Origin: Candidatus Magnetaquicoccus inordinatus
GTDB taxonomy: Bacteria > Pseudomonadota > Magnetococcia > Magnetococcales > Magnetaquicoccaceae
NCBI RefSeq assembly: GCF_004217665.1
Contig: NZ_RXIU01000001.1
Coordinates: 1 to 60,906 of the forward strand
Direction of reading: 5' to 3'
Length of the DNA: 60,906 bases
Part shown: piece after piece, positions 1 to 10,087 of the stretch
Layout: every line of letters begins with the position of its first letter
Position numbering within the stretch: the stretch's first letter is position 1
The notes under the pieces: model-generated
Seen by the model: the letters and a program-made list of their open reading frames with translations, nothing else
What the model was told of the DNA's origin: nothing
The model's database searches: none
Program-made: the position numbers and the translations under genes

Positions 1-73
1 AATGGCTTGCTGATTCACCAAGGAAACGAAAGCGTCAGATGGCAACTCTGGGGATGTTAGGTTAACGCTTATG

Positions 74-150
74 GGGCTTTGCCCTGCACCCACCAGGAGG
101 AGATAATCTCCTCCTGGACCTCCATAATAATTTATTGATTTTCAAATGCG
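74..150. repeat. Dispersed palindromic element, copy 1 (inverted partner of 47531-47607)
   Basis: A 77-bp element whose reverse complement matches 47531-47607 at 75 of 77 positions. Its core at 93-117 is a perfect palindrome with 12-bp arms (ccaggaggagat) and a single-base centre. A gggc-ttt-gccc hairpin lies at 74-84. It begins 11 bp beyond the stop codon of the minus-strand TPR-GT41 gene, so it could act as that operon's transcript end, although no clear U-tract follows. I see nothing else in bases 1-73. Confidence 0.75.
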
Positions 151-160
151 TTTGTCATGA

Positions 161-3100
161 TTAGTTATCCTTCTCCTTCCATAAACGATTGTCTGGGCGT
201 ATATAACTATACCGATTTTTCTCGCGCAAGCGCGCCAGATAGTCGGCGCGATAGCTGTTTTCTTCGGCGATACCACATCCCCCTTGATCCCGTTCGATGG
301 CGATCTCTTGATAGATGCCTAAATTGGCAAGATCCGGTCGGGGAAGGCGCCCCCCCTGATACTCTTGCCACATGTGGGCATAAAGCTCCTCCAAACGCTC
401 CACCAGCAGTGGCGTGGCAAAAAGAGTGCATCGGTCGCGGTTTTGCTGCAAAAAGCTTCGATATTGTAACAATTTTTCCCGATTGCGTCCCAGCTCAACC
501 GCTTTTGCAACATAACTGGCCGCATCATGGCAGATCAATTCATCCAGACCTGCCGCATGCACCAGACTGCCACAGACCCGTGCCGCAAAACCCAATCCCA
601 CCAAAGTCAACACCGGTACACCCATCCAGAGCGCATCCGAGGCGGTGGTGTGTGAGCCATATGGCGCTGAATCTATGCTGAGATCGGCCAAAGGAAAGCG
701 TACCAGATGCTCGGCGTTGAGTTTGCGTTCCGCAAAGATCAACCGCTCTGACGAGATCCCTTCTTGTTGTGCAGCCTGTCGTAAGCGCTGGCGAATGGCT
801 TCATCTTCATTGAGCAGCCACAACACACTCTCTGGAACCTGGCGGAGAATCTCCATCCATAATTTCCAGATGAACGGTGTGATTTTTTGGGCGCCGTTGA
901 GACAACTGTAGACCATCGCTTTTTCTGGCAAGCCTGCCTCTTGGCGGCTGGGAGTCTCTTCTGCCAGCAGTCGTTTTCTATCGTTTGGTTGATAGCAGGG
1001 CAGACGCAGCACCTTTTCCGAATAATAGAGTTCATGATGTTGCGGAATAATAAACTCGTCGGCGATGATATAGTTATGATAGGGGCTGCCGGTTGTGCCG
1101 GGATAGCCCAGCCAGTTGACAATGATGGGTGCGGGGCGCATGGCAATCAGGTTGAGTCGGGCACTGTGGGTATAGCCATTGAGATCAACCAAAATTTGGA
1201 TGCGATCTTCGACCATGCGTCGTGCCGCCTCTTCATCAGAGAGTTGGGAAAGATCTATCCAATGATCGGCAGCCCGCTTGATGCGTTGGTGAAAGGGGGT
1301 GTCGGTGGCGATACCGATATAATAGAGAAACTGCTCTACCTTGCGTCGATCGTGCAATTCGTAGACTTCAGCGGTCAAATAGCCCACCGCATGATCACGC
1401 AGATCGGAGGAGAGATAGCCAATGCGCAAGGGTTGTTGCCCATCATTTGCCAACAAAGAGTCGTGGCTGTCCAAAAAGGTCAGACTGGGTTTGCCAATCT
1501 CAAAATGGTTGTAATGGGCCGCATTGGCCAGTTGCCAGAGTGGATCATCGCTGTACAAAGCGGCAGAGAGAGGGGCAAAACCCTGCATCAATTGTGCTTT
1601 GCTGCAATAAGGAAAGGGTTCCAGAACCGGCCATTTGCATTGTGCCTGCCGCTTGTTGACCCATTGCTGAATAATTTCCCGTTGCCGTGGGTTGATCTCC
1701 AGACTTTGCCGCAACACCTCTTCGGCCTGCTCCGGGTCGGTAGAGACACGGGCAATCTGCTTCAAGGCCGCCAATTTATATTCAATGGTATCGCCACGCA
1801 GCAGGGGTAAACGATCCAGTACGTTTTGCCAACAGGCAATCGCCTCCTGTGGGGCGGCAAGACGATCCAGCAAACCACCCAAATTGATATAGGCGGGATA
1901 AAAATCGGGATTGACACGAATAGCCTCTTGAAAAGCCACTTGTGCCAGCAGCAGATCACTGCCTTGACTGAGATAGGTGCCCAGATTGAAATGGATGGCA
2001 TGGGCCAAAGGATCGTTGGCGTTATAGGTCAGCCAAATGCGATAGAGATCCACCATCTTTGCTGCAGCACCCTGGTCACTCAACTGGGTCGCCAATTGAA
2101 TCAGCTCCGGAACCGACAGCTTGCCTTCAATGGCCCGACTGGCGCCATCGGCAAACAGGCGGGTGTTGTGGGAAGCTGTCAAACGGGCAATCTGTTTACA
2201 GGCAGAGAGCAGCGTACCTTGTTGTTCTGTTTGCTGGATGGGCAGACAGGTCAAAAGATGCAGCCAACAGTTTTCCGCAGCCTGTGCCCCTTCCAGACCC
2301 TCCAGGATACCCGCCAGATTGATATGGGCCGGATAAAATTGCGGATGGCTGGCGATGACCCTCTGCCACGCCACTTTTGCCTGGGCGAGTTGCCCTGTTT
2401 GTTGATACAGAATGCCCAAGTTGAAACGTATGGCATAGGCAATGTGCGCAGATTCGTTATGGTTCAACCACTGTTGGTACAGTTCAATAGCCGCCGCAAG
2501 ATTTCCCTGGGCATTATATTGTTCGGCCAGTGTCACCAGCTCTACAGCCGAGAGAGTGAGTGGATTGCTGGCAGGGCTGGGAGCAGGAGGTGTGGTTGTA
2601 ATCATGGATGTTGTGGCCAAGCGAGCAGAAGGCAATGGTACCGCCGTGCGGGTGCGGGGCAGAGCGGGAATGGTTAGATGCTCAGGAGCGGCACCGCTGC
2701 TAAAACGCTGCCAGACGGTTTGATAGGCCAACTCCAGATGACGGGTAAAACGGGGTGAATCAAACAGAGGGGCGCTGGCCAGATTCTTTTGCAGACGCTG
2801 GCGTAAAGATAACAAACGCTCTGGATCGTGCGCCAGTTGCAGCGCCAGCTCTTCATACTCCTCCAGGGAGTGGGTGACCAGCTCTCCCAGCCCTACATGG
2901 GTCAAGAGACTTCCTGCCTGGCGTGACACAAAGGTTTTTCCAGAGCAGGTGAGCATCGGGCAGCCCGCCCACAGGGCATTGCTGGCGGTGGTGCCTGAAT
3001 TATAGGGATAGGTATCCAACACCAAATCGACCAGACGATAGTTGGCCAAATATTCGGCCAGCTCCATTTTGGGGGCAAAAAAGAGGCGCTGCCGCGCTAC

Positions 3101-6100
3101 ACCATGGGCCTCCGCTTGCCGACAGAGATTTTCCTCTACCCAGGCGTTGGAGGCGACCAGCCAGAGCAGACTGCCTGGAGTCCGTTGCAGAAGACGCATC
3201 CACACCGCAAAGGTATCTGGGTTGAATTTATAGCTCTTGTTAAAACTGGCAAAGAGGAAGCCCTGTTCCGGCAAACCGCGTTGGGCACGAGTCGGCGTCG
3301 GGGCAATCGTGCGTTGTCGATCGTTGGGTTGGAAGCACTCCGGTAGACGCAGCACCTTTTCACTAAAATCCCGCTCATATCCTTCCGGGGTGATAAAAGA
3401 GTCGGTGAGGATATAATCGATAAAGGGCGAGCCAGAGCTGCCCAAATAGCCCAGCCAACTGATTTGAATGGGAGCAGGGCGCATGGCGGGAATCTGCAGG
3501 CGGGCATCCTTGGTAAAACCATTGAGTTCAATCAGGATATGGATCCCATCATCGGCAATGCGTTGTGCCGCCTGTTCATAGGTGAGGGGGCGCAGATCGA
3601 CAAAATGGTCACTGGCCGCCATGATCCGCCGCCGCATCTCCCGGCCATCATCGCTGCCATAGGAATAGGCGGTGATCTCAAAACGGCTCCGATCATGCAA
3701 CTCAAACAGTTCAGCGGTCAAAAAGGCCACCGGATGATTTTGATAGTCACTGGAGAGATAACCGATTTTAAGGCGGGGCGGAGTGGCGGCAAAAGAGCGC
3801 CCGGCACTTAAATTGCGGGCAGTGGGATGGCGATGTTGAATAAAACGGCTGGCACACAGGCGCTGCTCTTCGGGCGTGGTGGGCAGCGATAAAAAGACAA
3901 ACGGATTGCACTCCTTGTCATGTGCCAAAAAGGTGCGGATCATCTGTTCATAGCGGCTATGAAACTGCCGCCAATCACATAAATGCAGCATTTGATGCAA
4001 TAAAGCGCTTTGATGGTTGGCCTCATCGGGAGCAGCGGCCACCGCCTGTTCATAACAGGCGATAGCTTCATCCAGTCGGCCTTGATCAATCAGCGCCACC
4101 CCCAGATTGCCCAAAGCACCACCATAGTCAGCTTTCAGGGCAATCGCTTGGCGATAACAGGCAATCGCCTCCTCCAACTGACCTTGCTCCTGCAGCGCAA
4201 TACCCAGATTATTATGTGCTTCGTAGAGATCAGGTGAGATGGCCAGCGCTTGCCGATAGCTTGCGGCGGCCTCCTGCAGTTTACCCTGTCCCAATAGGGC
4301 ATTGCCCAGATTGTTATGGGCATCCCGGTAGCCAGGATAAATCTGTAACGCCTGCCGATAGCTGGCAATCGCCTCATCACTGCGCCCCTGCATCAATAAA
4401 ATATTGCCCAGGTTGCGATAAGCCTCTGGATAGTCCGGCTTGATCTCCAAAGCTTGCCGACAGGCGGCAATCGCCTCATCCAAACGCTGCAATGCCTGCA
4501 GTGCTGCCGCCATATTGTTATAGGCTTCTGGATAGTGGGGATTGACCCGCAACCCTTGTTGATAGACAGTGATGGCCTCGTGAAAATTGCCCTCTTTTTG
4601 CAATGCGTTACCCAGGCTGTTATAGGCTGCATAAAAGTCGGGTTGTTCGCGAATGGCGGTGCGATACAGTTGCAGAGCCTCGTCCGTCTCGCCCATGTCA
4701 TAGAGTACGTTGCCCAGATTGCACAAGGTCATGGCAAAATGGGGTTGGATGGCCAGAGCCTGTCGATAACACTCTACCGCCTCCTGACGCTCGCCCATGG
4801 CCAAGAGCACAGTGCCCAAATTGTTGCGAAACAAAGGCTCATCCGCTTGCAAAACCACCGCTTTGCGGATCCATTCGGCAGCATTTTCATTGTCGCCTTG
4901 TTGATGCAGCAGATAGCCGTAAAGATGGCATGCTGCCGGATGGTTGGGATTGTCCGCCAAAATCTGCCGGTACAGCTTTTCGGCCTCGCCGAGCTGATTG
5001 CTTTGATGCAGGGCCAGAGCCTGTTGCAATATATCGATTGGAGTCACACTCGGCTGCTCTTCTGGGGAGGGTTGACGACGGTGGTGGTGGCGTGCGGTAT
5101 AAGTGCTTTCTGCAGGTGGGGAAAGATGCAAATGGTCAGCGGGCAGACCCTCTTGATAGCGCTGCCAAGCGGCATCATAGGCAGCCTCCAGGCTGCTGGT
5201 ATACAGTGGTGAATCAAACAACGGTGCGTGCGCCAGATTCTCCTGCAGGCGTTGGCGCAAGGCACGCAAACGCTGTGGCTCACCGGCCAAGGTGATGACC
5301 AACGCTTCATACTCTGCCAAAGAGCTGGTGACCAACTCTGCCAGACCCACATTATGCAGCAGACTGCCGGCCACCCGTGAGGCAAAGCTCTCACCGGCAC
5401 AAGTGACCATCGGGCAACCAGCCCACAGGGCATCACTGCCGGTAGTGTGGGAGTTGCAGGGAAAGGTATCCAGCACCAGATCCACCAGACGATAGCGTGC
5501 CAGATGTTGGGCAGTAGGCAGAAAAGAGGCAAATTGCAGACGTGCGCCCGCCACTCCCTGTTGTTCAGCCGCCCGGCGTAAATATTCAACGGCATAGGGG
5601 TTGGATTGCCACAACCAGAGCGTGCTCTCCGGGATGGCAGCCAAAATGCGCATCCACACGCTAAACAGGGTGGGATGAATTTTATAGGTTTTGTTAAAGC
5701 TGGCAAAGATCAATCCCCGTTCCGGCAATCCGCACTCCTGACGAGTCGGCTGCCAGGGAGCAATCGCCCGTTGTCGATCATTGGGTTGGTAGCAGTACGG
5801 CAGGCGGATGATCTTTTCGCTAAAATGCTCTTCGCTGCCCGGAGGGGTGATAAACGGGTCGCTGATCAGATAGTCGAGGAAGGAGCTGCCAATACTACCC
5901 GGATAGCCCAGCCAGGCAATTTGTACAGGGGCAGGGCGCCAGGAGGGAATTTCCAGGCGAGCATCTTTGGTATATCCCTTCATCTCCACCAGGATATGGA
6001 CACCATCCGCATGAATCTGTTCAGCCGCTTGCTGATGCGACAGGGGCAACAGATCCACAAAACGGTCACAGGCGGCCATGATGCGTTGTCGGCCCTGGCT

Positions 6101-7549
6101 GTTGCTGTCGATACCATAAGAGTAGGCAATGATTGTAAAACGCTGCCGATCATGCAGCTCAAACAGCTCCGCCATCAACTGCACCGTGGCATGATCTTGA
6201 AAATCGCAGGAGAGATAGCCAATTTTCAGCCGTTCTGGACGGCTTGCGGGTGGGGGTGCATTGTACAGAGGCGGGTGGGGTGGATAATAGCGTGCCGCCC
6301 AGCGACGGGCACATTGCAACTGTTCGCTGGCAGAGCAGGGGAGTGAGATGAAAAAAAAGGGATTGATCTCCTGCTGACCGGCGTGAAATATCTGCATCAT
6401 CCGCTCATAGAGGGCAGCAAAATCCTGCCAGTCTCCCAGATGCAGCGCCTGGTGGAGCAGCGAACCATAGGCAGAGAGATGTTGCGGCTGTTGGCGGATT
6501 ACCTGACGATAGCAATCGATCGAGCCAGGAAGATCTCCTTGATCTTGCAGGGCAAAACCAAGATTGCTGCGTGCCAGATGAAAATCGGGTTTAATCGCCA
6601 GCGCCTGTTGAAAGCAGGCAATCGCCTCCTGCATGCGTCCAGCGCGCACCAAGGTGGTGCCCAGGTTGCAATGACCTTCATAGAGCAGAGGCTGCAGACG
6701 TACCGCCTCTTGCAAGGCGGCTATAGACTCTTGCAAGCGTCCCTGATCGCGCAACAGATTGCCCAGGTTGCCATATGCTGGGTGAAAATGGGGATCGATG
6801 GCGAGCGCTTGTTGATAGCAGGCCAGAGCCTCCTCCTGTCGATGCTGATGTTGCAGGAGATTGCCCAGGTTGCTCAGGGCTGCTGGAAAATCCGCTTTGA
6901 TGCGTAAGGCGTGACGAAAACACTCTTCGGCCAGCGCATACTGTTGTTGGGCTTGACGAGCCAAACCCATATTGTTGCAGGCATCATAGGCAGCGGGTTC
7001 AATCGCCAAAGCCTGTTGATAACAAGCGATGGCCTCCTCCAATTGACCCTCTTCCTGCAGCAGATTGCCCAGGTTGCTGTGTGCCTCAAACAGGTTTTCT
7101 TGCCATGTCAGAGCTTGCCGATACAGGCTGATAGCCTCGGCACGCTGTTGCTGCAGAGAGCGCAGATCGGCCAAACTGCACAGGGCGATGACATGCTTGG
7201 GTTGCAGGTGCAGCGCTTGGCGAAAAGCCTGTTCTGCCTCCTCCAGCTTTCCTTCCTGGCGCAATACAAGACCTAAATTATTCCAAAAGAGCGGCTGCTT
7301 GCTGTCGGCTGCAATCGCCTTGTTTATCAGCTCCTTGGCCTCTGACAACTGACCTTGTTGCGAGAGCAGAAAACCCAGCAGATGCAGCGCATCGGCATGT
7401 TTGGGCTGTTTGTGCAGAGCCTGGCGATAACAGCGTTCCGCCTCAGCCAGAGATCCAGAGTGATGGTATTGCAATCCTTGACGGATCAGGTTGGCTACCG
7501 GATCACCTGTGCTGTGCGGCACTGAGGAGCGTTTAGGACGAGGAGGCAT
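161..7549 (-). CDS. Triple-module TPR / GT41 (OGT, SPINDLY-type) glycosyltransferase, 2462 aa
   Basis: Three consecutive TPR plus GT41 units in one polypeptide. TPR blocks lie at about residues 15-370, 840-1200 and 1660-1960. They carry the repeated NLG...A...YRQAL pattern. Each is followed by a GT41 domain (about 437-810, 1255-1620, 2035-2400) that opens with IGYLS-x-D and a conserved His (FQDHA, YQNHP, LRDHA). That His matches the active-site region of OGT. Each domain later shows FNKTYK-like and D-x-x-P-x-x-SxTT-x-x-DALW-x-G-x-P motifs. The family transfers a sugar from a nucleotide sugar to Ser/Thr (OGT) or Asn (HMW1C) of proteins. The first two modules are closely alike; the third is more diverged (LNGAQKI). 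The start at 7549 gives MPPRPKRSS and lies 43 bp after the rmlB stop; a longer frame would overlap rmlB. No signal peptide is seen, so it is probably cytoplasmic. Target and donor are unknown; the giant repeat protein is the obvious neighbouring candidate. Confidence 0.9.
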   Translation of the reverse strand: MPPRPKRSSVPHSTGDPVANLIRQGLQYHHSGSLAEAERCYRQALHKQPKHADALHLLGFLLSQQGQLSEAKELINKAIAADSKQPLFWNNLGLVLRQEGKLEEAEQAFRQALHLQPKHVIALCSLADLRSLQQQRAEAISLYRQALTWQENLFEAHSNLGNLLQEEGQLEEAIACYQQALAIEPAAYDACNNMGLARQAQQQYALAEECFRHALRIKADFPAALSNLGNLLQHQHRQEEALACYQQALAIDPHFHPAYGNLGNLLRDQGRLQESIAALQEAVRLQPLLYEGHCNLGTTLVRAGRMQEAIACFQQALAIKPDFHLARSNLGFALQDQGDLPGSIDCYRQVIRQQPQHLSAYGSLLHQALHLGDWQDFAALYERMMQIFHAGQQEINPFFFISLPCSASEQLQCARRWAARYYPPHPPLYNAPPPASRPERLKIGYLSCDFQDHATVQLMAELFELHDRQRFTIIAYSYGIDSNSQGRQRIMAACDRFVDLLPLSHQQAAEQIHADGVHILVEMKGYTKDARLEIPSWRPAPVQIAWLGYPGSIGSSFLDYLISDPFITPPGSEEHFSEKIIRLPYCYQPNDRQRAIAPWQPTRQECGLPERGLIFASFNKTYKIHPTLFSVWMRILAAIPESTLWLWQSNPYAVEYLRRAAEQQGVAGARLQFASFLPTAQHLARYRLVDLVLDTFPCNSHTTGSDALWAGCPMVTCAGESFASRVAGSLLHNVGLAELVTSSLAEYEALVITLAGEPQRLRALRQRLQENLAHAPLFDSPLYTSSLEAAYDAAWQRYQEGLPADHLHLSPPAESTYTARHHHRRQPSPEEQPSVTPIDILQQALALHQSNQLGEAEKLYRQILADNPNHPAACHLYGYLLHQQGDNENAAEWIRKAVVLQADEPLFRNNLGTVLLAMGERQEAVECYRQALAIQPHFAMTLCNLGNVLYDMGETDEALQLYRTAIREQPDFYAAYNSLGNALQKEGNFHEAITVYQQGLRVNPHYPEAYNNMAAALQALQRLDEAIAACRQALEIKPDYPEAYRNLGNILLMQGRSDEAIASYRQALQIYPGYRDAHNNLGNALLGQGKLQEAAASYRQALAISPDLYEAHNNLGIALQEQGQLEEAIACYRQAIALKADYGGALGNLGVALIDQGRLDEAIACYEQAVAAAPDEANHQSALLHQMLHLCDWRQFHSRYEQMIRTFLAHDKECNPFVFLSLPTTPEEQRLCASRFIQHRHPTARNLSAGRSFAATPPRLKIGYLSSDYQNHPVAFLTAELFELHDRSRFEITAYSYGSDDGREMRRRIMAASDHFVDLRPLTYEQAAQRIADDGIHILIELNGFTKDARLQIPAMRPAPIQISWLGYLGSSGSPFIDYILTDSFITPEGYERDFSEKVLRLPECFQPNDRQRTIAPTPTRAQRGLPEQGFLFASFNKSYKFNPDTFAVWMRLLQRTPGSLLWLVASNAWVEENLCRQAEAHGVARQRLFFAPKMELAEYLANYRLVDLVLDTYPYNSGTTASNALWAGCPMLTCSGKTFVSRQAGSLLTHVGLGELVTHSLEEYEELALQLAHDPERLLSLRQRLQKNLASAPLFDSPRFTRHLELAYQTVWQRFSSGAAPEHLTIPALPRTRTAVPLPSARLATTSMITTTPPAPSPASNPLTLSAVELVTLAEQYNAQGNLAAAIELYQQWLNHNESAHIAYAIRFNLGILYQQTGQLAQAKVAWQRVIASHPQFYPAHINLAGILEGLEGAQAAENCWLHLLTCLPIQQTEQQGTLLSACKQIARLTASHNTRLFADGASRAIEGKLSVPELIQLATQLSDQGAAAKMVDLYRIWLTYNANDPLAHAIHFNLGTYLSQGSDLLLAQVAFQEAIRVNPDFYPAYINLGGLLDRLAAPQEAIACWQNVLDRLPLLRGDTIEYKLAALKQIARVSTDPEQAEEVLRQSLEINPRQREIIQQWVNKRQAQCKWPVLEPFPYCSKAQLMQGFAPLSAALYSDDPLWQLANAAHYNHFEIGKPSLTFLDSHDSLLANDGQQPLRIGYLSSDLRDHAVGYLTAEVYELHDRRKVEQFLYYIGIATDTPFHQRIKRAADHWIDLSQLSDEEAARRMVEDRIQILVDLNGYTHSARLNLIAMRPAPIIVNWLGYPGTTGSPYHNYIIADEFIIPQHHELYYSEKVLRLPCYQPNDRKRLLAEETPSRQEAGLPEKAMVYSCLNGAQKITPFIWKLWMEILRQVPESVLWLLNEDEAIRQRLRQAAQQEGISSERLIFAERKLNAEHLVRFPLADLSIDSAPYGSHTTASDALWMGVPVLTLVGLGFAARVCGSLVHAAGLDELICHDAASYVAKAVELGRNREKLLQYRSFLQQNRDRCTLFATPLLVERLEELYAHMWQEYQGGRLPRPDLANLGIYQEIAIERDQGGCGIAEENSYRADYLARLREKNRYSYIRPDNRLWKEKDN

Positions 7550-7592
7550 GGTGTATGCGTAACAGCGGTAATGGAGAAAAGCGACTCCATGC

Positions 7593-8666
7593 TCATGGAG
7601 CCGCACGGGCCAATAATTCTCGCCACCAGGATTCGTTATCCAGATACCAGGCGATGGTTTTGCGCAGGCCGGAGGCAAAGGCTATATCTGGATTAAAATT
7701 CAGCCAATAGGCCATTTTATTGGCATTGATGGCATAGCGTCGATCGTGTCCAAGACGATCACGGACATAGGTGATCAAGCTTGTTGAGGGTTGACCATTG
7801 GCCGGGGGAGCCAAAGGATAGCGGGCAGCCAATTCGCTGCGTTCGGCAAAGGCACGATCCATCTCCTGACAGAGCAGATGCACGATGTCGATATTTTTCC
7901 ATTCATTATTGCCACCGATGTTATAGACCTCGCCGACAATACCAGCACTTAAAATCTTTTCAATGCCCCGCACATGATCCTCAACATAGAGCCAGTCACG
8001 CACATTGAGACCATCGCCATAAACCGGTAAAGGTTTATTATTCAAAATGTTGACCAGCATCAACGGAATCAGCTTTTCCGGAAATTGGTAAGGGCCATAG
8101 TTGTTGGAACAGTTGCTGACGGTGGTGGAGAGACCATAGGTATGATGATAGGCGCGCACCAAATGGTCGGAGGCAGCCTTGCTGGCGGAATAGGGTGAGT
8201 TGGGCGCGTATGGTGTCGTCTCGCTGAAAGGGGGATCCTCTGGCCCCAGGGAGCCGTACACCTCATCGGTGGAGACATGATGAAAGCGATGAATAAGACC
8301 AGGTTGTTCATCGAGCCAGACCGTTTTGGCAGCCTTCAGCAGGCTATGGGTGCCAAGAATATTGGTTTGGATAAAGGTGTCTGGACCATGGATGGAACGA
8401 TCGACATGCGACTCGGCAGCAAAGTGGACCAGAGTATCAATCTGTTGCTCGCGCAAAATCTGACAGATGTTCTCATAGTGGCCAATATCGCCGTGGATAA
8501 ACTGAAATTGCTGGTAGTGACGCAACGCATCCATATTGCGGCGACAACCGGCATAGGTCAGGGCATCAAGGCCAACCAGACGATCCTCTGGATAGTGCTC
8601 CAGCCAGTAGCGGACAAAATTGGTACCAATAAAACCGGCAGCGCCGGTAACCAATAGATTAGCCAT
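7593..8666 (-). CDS. rmlB: dTDP-glucose 4,6-dehydratase
   Basis: Second step of dTDP-L-rhamnose synthesis: dTDP-glucose to dTDP-4-keto-6-deoxyglucose, with NAD+ as cofactor. The 357-aa product is an extended SDR enzyme. It has the N-terminal nucleotide motif GAAGFIGTNFV, the STDEVYG motif with the Thr-Asp-Glu used in dehydration, and the YSASK active-site Tyr/Lys. The length is normal for RmlB. The start at 8666 (MANLLVTGAAGF) is chosen because it places the Rossmann motif at the N-terminus; the frame is open further upstream only inside rmlD. The start overlaps the rmlD stop by 8 bp, so the two are probably translationally coupled in the rmlACDB-glycosyltransferase operon. Confidence 0.95.
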   Translation of the reverse strand: MANLLVTGAAGFIGTNFVRYWLEHYPEDRLVGLDALTYAGCRRNMDALRHYQQFQFIHGDIGHYENICQILREQQIDTLVHFAAESHVDRSIHGPDTFIQTNILGTHSLLKAAKTVWLDEQPGLIHRFHHVSTDEVYGSLGPEDPPFSETTPYAPNSPYSASKAASDHLVRAYHHTYGLSTTVSNCSNNYGPYQFPEKLIPLMLVNILNNKPLPVYGDGLNVRDWLYVEDHVRGIEKILSAGIVGEVYNIGGNNEWKNIDIVHLLCQEMDRAFAERSELAARYPLAPPANGQPSTSLITYVRDRLGHDRRYAINANKMAYWLNFNPDIAFASGLRKTIAWYLDNESWWRELLARAAP

Positions 8667-9528
8667 GTTTTCCAATCCGTTGCAGCATGTTACACAAGGA
8701 GGTGCGCCAATGGTTGGCGCTATAGCCCAGAGCCTGCCAAGTAGCGGTTTTATCCAATACGCTATAAGGTGGTCGGCTGGCAGGTGTGGGATAAAGAGCG
8801 GTGGGAATGGGCTGGATGACAATGGATCGTTGCAACAAGCCACGCGACAAACTCTCTTCCTGGATGGCCTGGGCAAAATCATACCAACTGGCCACTCCGG
8901 CATCGCTCCAATGGTGGATGCCAGTCAGGCGCAACTCCACCATTTTCCAGAGGGCCGATGCCAACCCTTTGGCCCAGGTGGGAGAGCCAATCTGGTCGCT
9001 GACGACATTAAGGGTCGTTTTTTCCCGCATCAGGCGCAGCATGGTTTTGACAAAATTATTGCCATAAGAGGAGTAAACCCAGGAGGTGCGTACAATCAAG
9101 GCTTTGCTGCCACGAATTTCCAAGATTTGCCGCTCCCCTTCGCGTTTGCTGGCGCCATAGACACTGACAGGATTGGTGGGCGATTCGGGGCGATAGGGAG
9201 AGCCTTGACGGCCATCAAAGACAAAATCAGTCGATATATGAATGAGATCAATATCATATTCCTCGGCAAGCAATGCCAGGTTGGCCGGACCTTCGGCATT
9301 GACGGCAAAGGCTTGTTGCCGTTCGCTTTCCGCTTTGTCGACGGCGGTATAAGCAGCAGCATTGATGATGGCGTTGGGTTGAATCTCTTTAAGAGCCTGT
9401 TGCAGGGCAGGAAGATCCGTAATATCCAAAAGATTATGGCCTGCTGCAGTGACAGTCATACCGGCAGGAATGGTTTCCCGCAACTCACGTCCCACTTGTC
9501 CCTCTGCACCCAGCAATAGCACCTTCAT
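8659..9528 (-). CDS. rmlD: dTDP-4-dehydrorhamnose reductase
   Basis: Last step of dTDP-L-rhamnose synthesis: NAD(P)H-dependent reduction of the 4-keto sugar. The 289-aa product starts MKVLLLGAEGQVGREL (Rossmann glycine motif), contains STDFVFDG, and carries the catalytic YGASKREGE Tyr/Lys pair. It fits the RmlD family in length and motif order. The start at 9528 overlaps the rmlC stop by 4 bp (ATGA-type coupling), and its own stop lies inside the rmlB start region. The order rmlA-C-D-B is one of the usual arrangements. Confidence 0.95.
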   Translation of the reverse strand: MKVLLLGAEGQVGRELRETIPAGMTVTAAGHNLLDITDLPALQQALKEIQPNAIINAAAYTAVDKAESERQQAFAVNAEGPANLALLAEEYDIDLIHISTDFVFDGRQGSPYRPESPTNPVSVYGASKREGERQILEIRGSKALIVRTSWVYSSYGNNFVKTMLRLMREKTTLNVVSDQIGSPTWAKGLASALWKMVELRLTGIHHWSDAGVASWYDFAQAIQEESLSRGLLQRSIVIQPIPTALYPTPASRPPYSVLDKTATWQALGYSANHWRTSLCNMLQRIGKHG

Positions 9529-10079
9529 GGGTATACCTCAGCTTGGCCAAGCGGCAATCCTGCTTCATCCTTGCGCGAAAGCGCCGGAGGATTGCCATTC
9601 ACCAGCGGCCAGGGAATGGCCAGATCGGGATCGTTCCAGAGAATGGAGCGCTCATACTGTGGGGCATAAAAATCGGTACACTTATAGGTAAACAGTGCCG
9701 TGGACGAGAGAACGTAGAAACCATGGGCAAAACCGGGGGGAACCCAGAGCATATGCTTGTTTTCCCAAGAGAGTCTTTCAGCGACCCACTGACCAAAGGT
9801 GGGAGAGTGACGACGAATATCGATGGCCACATCATAGACTTCACCGGCAAGCACCTGAACCAGTTTGCCTTGTGCTTGCTGAATTTGATAGTGCAAGCCC
9901 CGTAAAGTCCCTTGTGTCGATTCGCTGAGGTTGTCTTGCACCATGGGAAGAGTGATACCGCCGACGGCAAATTTATCCCGTTGCCAGGATTCCAGAAAAA
10001 AACCGCGATTATCACCAAAGATGCGTGGCTTGATCAGCAATACTTCAGGGAGGCGGGTTGGGATAAATTCAAAAGACAT
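9525..10079 (-). CDS. rmlC: dTDP-4-dehydrorhamnose 3,5-epimerase
   Basis: Epimerises C3 and C5 of dTDP-4-keto-6-deoxyglucose. The cupin-fold product has IFGDNRGFFLESW near the N-terminus, the catalytic His in GTLRGLHYQ, the GEVYDVAIDIRRHSPTFGQW stretch, and the conserved Tyr region TALFTYKCTDFY. Two starts are possible. GTG at 10091 overlaps the rmlA stop as GTGA and adds four residues. ATG at 10079 is preceded by AGAGGGG 11 nt upstream and gives MSFEFIPTRLPEV, the usual family N-terminus. I chose the ATG (184 aa). Confidence 0.93.
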   Translation of the reverse strand: MSFEFIPTRLPEVLLIKPRIFGDNRGFFLESWQRDKFAVGGITLPMVQDNLSESTQGTLRGLHYQIQQAQGKLVQVLAGEVYDVAIDIRRHSPTFGQWVAERLSWENKHMLWVPPGFAHGFYVLSSTALFTYKCTDFYAPQYERSILWNDPDLAIPWPLVNGNPPALSRKDEAGLPLGQAEVYP

Positions 10080-10087
10080 GGCTGGAA

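Noticed and set aside
161-7549. Modules of the triple GT41 as separate genes joined by sequencing error
   Set aside because: The frame is continuous without internal stops or start/ribosome-site signals between modules, and linkers are Pro/Ser/Thr-rich as in real fusions.
7550-7678. N-terminal extension of the triple GT41 protein
   Set aside because: The extra 43 codons overlap the end of rmlB and lack TPR character; the MPPRPKRSS start fits the gene spacing better.
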